Source: Gymnorhina tibicen (lineage: Eukaryota > Chordata > Aves > Passeriformes > Artamidae). From it: DNA of 64,000 nt. The position numbers were made by a program, and so were the translations under genes. Of this stretch, positions 62,101-64,000 are shown piece by piece. The stretch is from the NCBI GenBank assembly GCA_013399875.1, contig VXAZ01007529.1:370613-434612 (forward strand). The letters are read 5' to 3'. Within the stretch, counting starts at the first letter, position 1; each line of letters begins with the position of its first letter. The notes beneath the pieces were generated by a model. The model was not told where the DNA came from. It saw only the letters and a program-made list of their open reading frames with translations, and did no database searches.

Positions 62101-63755
62101 CGCCTGCGGTAGTGGTAGGCCAAGACGTAGTCGACCTTCCTCTTGCTGTCCCTGAAGTGCAGGCCGCCCGGGGAGGCCTTGTCCCCGGCCCCTGCCTGGG
62201 CCCCGTCCACGTAGTTGTTGATAATCTGGGAGGAGAAACACAGGAGTCTCAAAAAAGCCCAAGTAGGTGGGGGGAGTCTGTCTCCACACGAACACGCGAA
62301 GCCACGAAGAATCCACGTACAACCTACAAACATTCATTTAGCAAATCAGTCTCACCTCATTCCTCCTCTGACCATAAACTAAAGATAGTGGCCTTATCCC
62401 AACACATGGGATCCCTGCGGAAGAGCAGGTACAGAGGCACACACTGACCTTGTTGACCTGTTCTGCACGTGCACAGACCAAAGGGAGAAGACACCCACAT
62501 TTTGGAAGTGGACAGAGAGGTGAGAATAAGGATCACGTTACAGGCCATGTGCCATGTGCTGTGCAACAAAGCAGACAGGGAAGGGAAGCAAAAACTGCCA
62601 GAAGGGAAGAAATCGATCTTAGCCAGGACAAGAGAAATATCTTCAATGTAGTTCAAGGTCCAGAGAGTCAGGGCTGGACAAAACCACTTTGGGAAATACC
62701 AGGGATTAGAAAGGATATGTCCCATGAATGGTTAACGGTGCTAGCTTGTTTTTTAACATATCATGGAAAGACTGCGTGACTGATGAATAACACGGCAAAG
62801 GGGAATCCATGGCTAAAGTCCTTCAAATCACCCAGGTTGCAGTCATCCCCCCAGACCAGCCCTTCTTCATCATCTCCCTCTCAGAACCCTCCTGGGATGC
62901 AGCTCCAACAGTAATCCCACCATCACTCCCCAGCCTGGATGGGAATTCTGTAGCACCCATGTGGAACTCTGGCACTGGGGCGTTCACTTGCACTTCCCAC
63001 TCACCAAGGCAGCCCATGAGTTTTCCAAACTGTTTCCAACCACCATTTCCAGCACAATGCTGCTGTGTAAAGCCCTTCACAGAGCTCTCTAGAGTGTTAT
63101 TCACTGGAGTGACAGCAGCCCTCCAGTGACAGGGAAACAAGATAAAAGCAAGGGTCAACCCAATCCAAAGCAACCATCCCATAACCTAATTCCAGACATT
63201 TATGGTTCCCATAGGTGACTGTACAAGCAAAACCTTGACAGGTACCGGTCACAGGTTTCTTTCTCTCTTTTCCTCCCCTTCCTTACATGTGTTGGTAGTG
63301 CTGAATGCAAAGTTAACCACTTGCTCTATGGCAGTTGTCTTGTTTGTTAACACAACACAAATTTTTGAGGTCATCATAAAAATGTGCATATTATTATATA
63401 CATCAAAACCTCCCAGATTGTTTTTCATTGTTTTGCTTCACTTAGTTTCCCACAAAGTAGCTTTCAGTCATCACACCACTAAATAAATCTTGGGTTTACA
63501 TGCATGCTACATCCTTCATCCTTTCACAAAATCACCATCGAATAATCTGTTCTGCACATCACGCTTATCAGACCCTTCATGTGTAAAGTATATATACAGT
63601 GCCTTTAGGCACATCCACAATTACACTCAGCACTACATCCTGACAGAACATAAAACAGCTTGTGAGACAGCATTTTATTGCAATTTCCCATTTCCTAGTT
63701 AGATACATTTTCATGTAGTACTCACAGGCAGTCCATGCAAACCTCCCGGATCCAT
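5114..63755 (-). CDS. ANO2: ANO2 (anoctamin-2), 5' half of the gene, twelve exons, 3' end outside the window
   Basis: ANO2 is a homodimeric plasma-membrane chloride channel opened by cytosolic calcium; in vertebrates it works in olfactory cilia and photoreceptor terminals. The exons were found by translating the minus strand and matching the family: [70 protein letters not shown] and [12 protein letters not shown] are all characteristic. [12 protein letters not shown] and [13 protein letters not shown] point to ANO2 rather than its paralogue ANO1. Exons 2-12 join to 428 open codons with all phases consistent; candidate exon 1 adds 10 codons. Residue numbers in the exon entries count from that candidate start. 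Encoded parts are the N-terminal dimerisation domain, TM1, the first extracellular loop and TM2. Later membrane segments, the pore and the calcium-binding acidic residues are not in the window. Identification is very secure; the start of the protein is not. Confidence 0.97.
6596..6838 (+). repeat. CR1 LINE 3' end
   Basis: The copy begins at CTGACAGAGAGCAGG and ends ACCATTCTATGATTCTGTA. It has the common GAAGCTGTGGCTGCCCC and GGATGGGGCTCTGAGCAA motifs, with an intact-looking tail, so it is a fairly young truncated insertion. Confidence 0.95.
7738..7932 (-). other. Unassigned 64-codon open frame with splice acceptor-like start and poly-A signal
   Basis: On the minus strand, in ANO2 intron 11, an acceptor-like TTGTTTTAG is followed by 64 open codons (beginning [10 protein letters not shown], containing [20 protein letters not shown], ending EFIDSE) and TAA. 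An AATAAA follows about 70 bases after the stop. I do not recognise the peptide. The frame does not fit a splice from exon 11, which ends in phase 1. Open frames of this length occur by chance in a 64 kb window, so this may be noncoding. Confidence 0.15.
8612..8855 (+). repeat. CR1 LINE 3' end
   Basis: The copy has GGACATCAGGAAGAATTTC, GGAAGGGGCTGCCCAGGAAA, GGCACTCAGTGCTCTGG, GGCTGGACTTGATGATC and the tail GACTCTATGATTCT. It is the same subfamily as 1560 and 39105. A short AATAAACATATTT duplication lies inside, near 8724-8748. Confidence 0.92.
9108..9268 (-). CDS. ANO2: ANO2 exon 11: cysteine-rich first extracellular loop and start of TM2
   Basis: The exon is 161 nt. It completes a Ser codon and ends one base into an Ala codon, residues 357-410. 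It encodes [40 protein letters not shown] and [14 protein letters not shown]. Five cysteines of the first extracellular loop, which form disulfides in solved anoctamin structures, are all present. FSIFMALW begins TM2. The acceptor is CCCAG and the donor GTGAGT. Confidence 0.97.
9269..11190 (-). other. ANO2 intron 10
   Basis: A 1.9 kb intron containing a CR1 3' part (10651-10999). The rest shows nothing recognisable. Confidence 0.85.
10651..10999 (-). repeat. CR1 LINE 3' end
   Basis: Reading on the plus strand it begins at the tail AGAATCATAGAATGGG and runs through AGCTTCTCTGGGCAACCTG to CCAGTGAGGTCACCCC. It is thus a minus-strand CR1, the gene's own orientation, 0.35 kb long. Confidence 0.95.
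11191..11325 (-). CDS. ANO2: ANO2 exon 10: TM1
   Basis: The exon is 135 nt, starts by completing the Arg codon and ends two bases into a Ser codon, residues 312-356. It encodes [20 protein letters not shown] and continues through [16 protein letters not shown] to [10 protein letters not shown]. The hydrophobic run (about residues 318-348) is TM1. It is nearly identical to ANO2 of mammals. The acceptor has a long T-rich tract ending TTTTTCAG and the donor is AG|GTAAGC. Confidence 0.97.
18399..18655 (+). repeat. CR1 ORF2 reverse-transcriptase fragment, broken
   Basis: The translated plus strand reads [20 protein letters not shown], then [20 protein letters not shown], a typical CR1 reverse-transcriptase stretch, with in-frame stops. 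It ends where CR1 3' sequence in the opposite orientation begins. Confidence 0.85.
18656..18745 (-). repeat. CR1 3' region fragment, inverted relative to its neighbour
   Basis: The plus strand shows CCTCTTGTCCTGTCACAAGG and AAGAGCTTGGCTCCATCC, the reverse complement of a CR1 region near its 3' end. It directly abuts the plus-strand reverse-transcriptase piece. Confidence 0.55.
19451..19512. repeat. Short direct duplication
   Basis: A 23-base segment starting CTGAATTCTAGCTGCC occurs at 19451-19473 and again at 19490-19512, 39 bases apart. Confidence 0.9.
20818..20851. repeat. CA-rich run followed by 18 A
   Basis: A degenerate CA stretch (20818-20833) is followed by 18 consecutive A (20834-20851). 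It may be a retroposon tail, but no source element or target duplication was recognised. Confidence 0.85.
25862..25926 (-). CDS. ANO2: ANO2 exon 9: pre-TM1 segment
   Basis: The exon is 65 nt, starts in phase 0 and ends two bases into an Arg codon, residues 291-311. It encodes [20 protein letters not shown] plus Ile, just before TM1. The family has Gly where this sequence has Arg (codon AGA at 25897-25899, residue 300); one base change from GGA would explain it. The acceptor is CTTTAG and the donor AG|GTAATG. Confidence 0.96.
25927..28731 (-). other. ANO2 intron 8
   Basis: A 2.8 kb AT-rich intron. Apart from a 21-base direct duplication (26369-26389 and 26397-26417), nothing is recognised. 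Confidence 0.85.
26369..26417. repeat. Short direct duplication
   Basis: A 21-base AT-rich segment starting TATTGATATTTTTATATGG is repeated exactly at 26369-26389 and 26397-26417. Confidence 0.9.
28732..28773 (-). CDS. ANO2: ANO2 exon 8: acidic micro-exon
   Basis: The exon is 42 nt, phase 0 at both ends, residues 277-290, encoding [14 protein letters not shown]. It matches the acidic linker before LLYQEWARY in ANO1 and ANO2. The acceptor is CTCCAG and the donor AAG|GTAAAA. As a small in-frame exon it could be skipped without changing the frame, but nothing in the sequence shows that it is. Confidence 0.94.
28774..29026 (-). other. ANO2 intron 7
   Basis: A 253-base intron, the shortest in the window, with GT-AG ends and no repeat. 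Confidence 0.9.
29027..29082 (-). CDS. ANO2: ANO2 exon 7: [14 protein letters not shown]
   Basis: The exon is 56 nt. It completes a split Gly codon and ends in phase 0, residues 258-276. It encodes [19 protein letters not shown], a near-invariant anoctamin segment. The acceptor is TTTTAG. The donor is GAT|GTACGT, weaker than the others because the exon does not end in AG. Confidence 0.96.
29462..29599 (-). repeat. CR1 LINE 3' end, short
   Basis: On the plus strand it starts with AAAATCATAGAATGGTTTGG and ends after GGCCTTGGGCGCTTCC. This is a minus-strand CR1 truncated to about 140 bases. Confidence 0.93.
30637..31071. mobile_element. Solo LTR of an endogenous retrovirus, copy 1
   Basis: The element is 435 bp, bounded by TGATGCCT and its reverse complement AGGCATCA, the TG...CA ends of an LTR. 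It is flanked by TAAT on both sides (30633-30636 and 31072-31075), a 4-base target duplication. A second copy with the same ends is at 44599. No retroviral coding sequence lies beside it, so it is a solo LTR left by recombination. On the minus strand of both copies a TATAAAG or TATGAAAG sits upstream of a GTCCATCTTGG motif, which hints at minus orientation, but I leave the strand open. Confidence 0.85.
31853..31892. repeat. Short direct duplication
   Basis: A 17-base segment, AAATTCTGAACCTCAAG, occurs at 31853-31869 and 31876-31892. Confidence 0.9.
32398..32446 (-). CDS. ANO2: ANO2 exon 6: VxEILKRT segment
   Basis: The exon is 49 nt, starts in phase 0 and ends one base into a codon, residues 242-257. 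It encodes [16 protein letters not shown]. The EILKRT core is diagnostic and the flanking phases fit exons 5 and 7. It is one residue shorter than the ANO1 and ANO2 sequences I know, which carry a cysteine after the Thr-X pair; here that cysteine is absent. The second residue is Arg where the relatives have His or Tyr. The donor is GTAAGG and the acceptor TTTGCAG. Confidence 0.93.
32447..32975 (-). other. ANO2 intron 5
   Basis: A 529-base intron with a strong T-rich acceptor tract. Nothing else is recognised. Confidence 0.85.
32976..33030 (-). CDS. ANO2: ANO2 exon 5: dimerisation domain
   Basis: The exon is 55 nt. Its first base completes the split Leu codon, and it ends in phase 0, residues 223-241. 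It encodes [18 protein letters not shown], matching ANO2 (ANO1 has a different sequence at these positions). The acceptor is TTTTAG and the donor GTAAGT. Confidence 0.96.
33031..34153 (-). other. ANO2 intron 4
   Basis: A 1.1 kb intron, AT-rich, with GT-AG ends. I see no repeat or gene in it. Confidence 0.85.
34154..34305 (-). CDS. ANO2: ANO2 exon 4: dimerisation domain
   Basis: The exon is 152 nt, starts in phase 0 and ends two bases into a codon, residues 173-222. It encodes [18 protein letters not shown] and then, later, [14 protein letters not shown], the latter typical of ANO2. The acceptor is CCTCAG directly before ATG; that ATG is an internal codon (the family has KK-MYEI across this junction), not a start. 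The donor GTGAGT splits a Leu codon completed by exon 5. The first half is the least conserved part compared with mammals. Confidence 0.96.
34455..36140 (-). repeat. CR1 ORF2 remnant: endonuclease to reverse transcriptase, decayed
   Basis: The minus-strand translation shows, in order, an endonuclease part ([20 protein letters not shown] near 35790; [16 protein letters not shown] near 35610), a reverse-transcriptase start ([16 protein letters not shown] near 35010), and further pieces such as [13 protein letters not shown] near 34680. Stops and frameshifts are scattered throughout, and the order fits one CR1 copy without its 3' end. It lies in ANO2 intron 3 in the same orientation as the gene and cannot be active. 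Confidence 0.85.
37553..37709. repeat. Unknown repeat, copy A (3' side of exon 3)
   Basis: This copy starts AAGGCAATGACCAG and includes GACAAAAATCCAAACAGCTC, shared with copy B at 38921 at roughly 80% identity by eye, same orientation. Plus-strand translations [19 protein letters not shown] (A) and [19 protein letters not shown] (B) are alike and vaguely recall a LINE ORF C-terminus. The family was not identified. Confidence 0.75.
37939..38037 (-). CDS. ANO2: ANO2 exon 3: HAPW motif of the dimerisation domain
   Basis: The exon is 99 nt, phase 0 at both ends, residues 140-172. It encodes NKSQGL, then [19 protein letters not shown], then IKMPTKK, nearly identical to ANO2 and close to ANO1. The acceptor is TTTCAG and the donor AAG|GTAAAT. 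Being a multiple of three, it could be skipped without a frameshift, though that would remove a highly conserved core piece of the domain. It sits between two direct repeats (37553-37709 and 38921-39078). Confidence 0.97.
38921..39078. repeat. Unknown repeat, copy B (5' side of exon 3)
   Basis: This is the partner of copy A at 37553, in the same orientation on the other side of ANO2 exon 3. It is followed within about 30 bases by an unrelated CR1 tail. Opposite-strand frames in both copies also share a peptide ([13 protein letters not shown]), as expected for sequence duplicates. Confidence 0.75.
39105..39325 (+). repeat. CR1 LINE 3' end
   Basis: The copy has AGGAAGAATTTCTTCATGG, TTGGAAGGGGCTGCCTAGGG, GGCAGTCAGTGCTCTGG, GGTTGGACTCAAAGACC and TCAGTGATCCTGTGATTC at the end. 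It is the same subfamily as 1560 and 8612. Confidence 0.93.
40745..41110 (+). repeat. Ancient LINE (L2/CR1-like) reverse-transcriptase relic
   Basis: The translated plus strand contains [20 protein letters not shown], recalling the reverse-transcriptase GVPQGSxLGP box, then a broken ADDEQICC corresponding to the catalytic (Y)ADDTQ, and further on [13 protein letters not shown] resembling the W(M)..NFLKLN box, in family order across a few frames with stops. It looks older than the CR1 tails in the window. The exact clade is uncertain. Confidence 0.6.
44599..45032. mobile_element. Solo LTR of an endogenous retrovirus, copy 2
   Basis: The element is 434 bp, with the same TGATGCCT...AGGCATCA ends and largely collinear with copy 1 at 30637 (shared blocks include GAGACTAGACAGGA, CATTTGCATATCAG, AAGCTTGGAGAGGCTTTGTT and CAGAGTTACACACTAGGCA). 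Flanks ATTG (44595-44598) and ACTG (45033-45036) are consistent with a 4-base target duplication carrying one change. No internal retroviral sequence is present. Confidence 0.85.
47885..48252 (-). repeat. CR1 LINE 3' end
   Basis: On the plus strand it opens with AATCACAGAATCAGAGAATGG and runs to GGTCACCCCAAAGCCTTCTC. It is a minus-strand CR1 of the same type as 10651 but slightly longer. Confidence 0.95.
49858..49909. repeat. AT-rich microsatellite
   Basis: Imperfect TA and TAGATA units with an embedded ACACAC; no coding potential. Confidence 0.85.
50501..50680 (+). repeat. CR1 LINE 3' end with internal duplication
   Basis: The copy begins GCCCAGAGAAGCTGTGGCTG and ends ACCATTCTGGGATTG. The segment AGGTCCTTTCCAACCCAA is present twice (50617-50634 and 50643-50660), a 26-base tandem step absent from the other copies. 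Confidence 0.93.
51270..51835 (+). repeat. CR1 LINE fragment, GC-rich subtype
   Basis: The element follows CR1 order: GTCCAGTCCTGGGCTCC, ATGGAGCTCCTGGAGCGGGG, CTGGAGCATCTCTGACAGGG, AGGCTGAGGGAGCTGGGGC, then GGTCCCTTCCAGCTTGACC near the 3' end. At about 570 bases it is the longest CR1 3' part here, and it is markedly GC-rich, giving long spurious open frames on both strands. Confidence 0.85.
52791..52845 (-). repeat. CR1 tail fragment
   Basis: GGATCACAGATCATCGAATA followed by TTCTGAGTTGAAAGGGATCA is the reverse complement of a CR1 3' terminus. Only about 55 bases remain. Confidence 0.6.
58862..58880. repeat. Poly-A run (19 A)
   Basis: A simple A tract within an A-rich region (about 58790-59040). 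No retroposed gene was recognised upstream. Confidence 0.9.
59515..59562 (+). repeat. Possible CR1 tail remnant
   Basis: TCATTCCACGATTCTTTGATTC after GAGGTTGGTAGACCC resembles a decayed CR1 terminus. It is too short for certainty. Confidence 0.3.
61839..62225 (-). CDS. ANO2: ANO2 exon 2: cytosolic N-terminal domain, start of dimerisation region
   Basis: The exon is 387 nt, phase 0 at both ends, residues 11-139. It begins IINNYVDG, as in the mammalian ANO2 N-terminal region, then carries the hallmark [17 protein letters not shown] (about residues 31-47). A Gly/Pro/Arg-rich low-complexity linker follows, then an acidic coiled stretch, [20 protein letters not shown], and [11 protein letters not shown] at the end. 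The donor is GTAAGAG. Base composition is very different from the surroundings: GC-rich with many CpGs, which opens long shadow frames on the plus strand and a second minus frame. The middle linker diverges from the mammalian sequence while both ends are well conserved. Confidence 0.95.
62226..63725 (-). other. ANO2 intron 1 (if exon 1 is right)
   Basis: The donor is GTGAGT at 63720-63725. The acceptor CAG at 62226-62228 follows a C/T-rich stretch. No repeat is recognised inside. The exon 2 reading frame stays open upstream through the acceptor to an ATG at 62333, which would matter only if transcription began inside this intron. Confidence 0.5.
63726..63755 (-). CDS. ANO2: ANO2 candidate first coding exon (10 codons)
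   Basis: On the minus strand an ATG in a good Kozak setting (G at -3, G at +4) opens ten codons, [10 protein letters not shown], followed directly by a consensus donor GTGAGT. The exon ends in phase 0, which fits the phase-0 start of exon 2. An in-frame TGA lies 60 bases upstream (63813-63815), so if the leader is unspliced this ATG is the first in its frame. The mammalian ANO2 N-terminus recalled from memory is longer and unlike this one, so homology gives no support; the case rests on start context, donor, phase and position 1.5 kb 5' of exon 2. The true start could instead be further upstream, outside the window, or be an alternative N-terminus. Confidence 0.45.
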
Positions 63756-64000
63756 CTCTGCCCCAGCGAGGAAAAACCCGTGGCAGATTTCTAGTGTCCT
63801 TCCCAGAGACTTTCAGGCTATACAGCGCAGAAGGAGTGATGTCACCACCACCACCAGGTCACTGGCACAAGGCAATGCATTAGCTGGCTCTAGAGGAGAC
63901 AAGCTCTGAGCATCCTCTCCTCTCTTACTGGAGAGTGTGGGCAGAAGCAAGAAGCACGAACAAGAAGTGGGAGAAGGGTACAAGGAGTTTGGAGAACATG
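63756..64000 (-). promoter_or_regulatory. Possible ANO2 5' UTR or promoter-proximal region
   Basis: This is the sequence just 5' of the candidate start codon. On the minus strand it holds an upstream ATG at 63878-63880 that opens 12 codons and stops at 63842-63844, ending in four Trp codons, so a transcript starting further 5' would carry a short uORF. A CRE-like TGACATCA lies near 63837-63844. I see no convincing TATA box and no CpG island here. The assignment depends wholly on exon 1 being real. Confidence 0.25.

Noticed and set aside
61809..62447. 212-codon plus-strand frame and a 194-codon second minus-strand frame over exon 2
   Set aside because: Shadows of the GC-rich ANO2 exon 2; neither shows a domain, and the ANO2 frame explains the sequence.

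Overview
This window is animal nuclear DNA, almost certainly from a bird. It is AT-rich, has very few genes, and its recognisable repeats are nearly all CR1 LINE fragments, several ending in the avian octamer-type tail (variants of ATTCTATG), plus two solo LTRs. I saw no Alu/B1-like SINEs and no L1. Several CR1 copies look like the type abundant in songbirds, so a passerine is the best guess, but that is an inference.

One protein-coding gene fills the window, on the minus strand: the 5' half of ANO2 (anoctamin-2, TMEM16B), a calcium-activated chloride channel. I placed eleven coding exons by matching translated pieces to the ANO1/ANO2 family and checking splice sites, and one short candidate first exon. 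From 5' to 3' (right to left): exon 1 candidate 63726-63755, exon 2 61839-62225, exon 3 37939-38037, exon 4 34154-34305, exon 5 32976-33030, exon 6 32398-32446, exon 7 29027-29082, exon 8 28732-28773, exon 9 25862-25926, exon 10 11191-11325, exon 11 9108-9268, exon 12 5114-5196. All introns are GT-AG and every exon phase agrees with the next. Exons 2-12 give 1284 nt, exactly 428 codons with no stop. They cover the cytosolic N-terminal dimerisation domain, TM1, the first cysteine-rich extracellular loop and TM2. The pore, the calcium site (TM6-TM8) and the C-terminus lie beyond base 1.

The introns make up about 98% of the window. Intron 2 is the largest (about 23.8 kb) and holds several CR1 pieces, an old LINE reverse-transcriptase relic, and a solo LTR. 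Intron 3 holds a 1.7 kb decayed CR1 ORF2. Intron 6 holds a second solo LTR of the same family. Introns 9 to 12 hold CR1 pieces and mostly unique AT-rich sequence.

I found no convincing second gene, RNA gene, CRISPR array or new biological system. The points most worth checking are the tiny candidate first exon, two ANO2 changes at conserved positions (a lost cysteine in exon 6 and Gly to Arg in exon 9), a pair of direct repeats flanking exon 3, and the matched solo LTRs.
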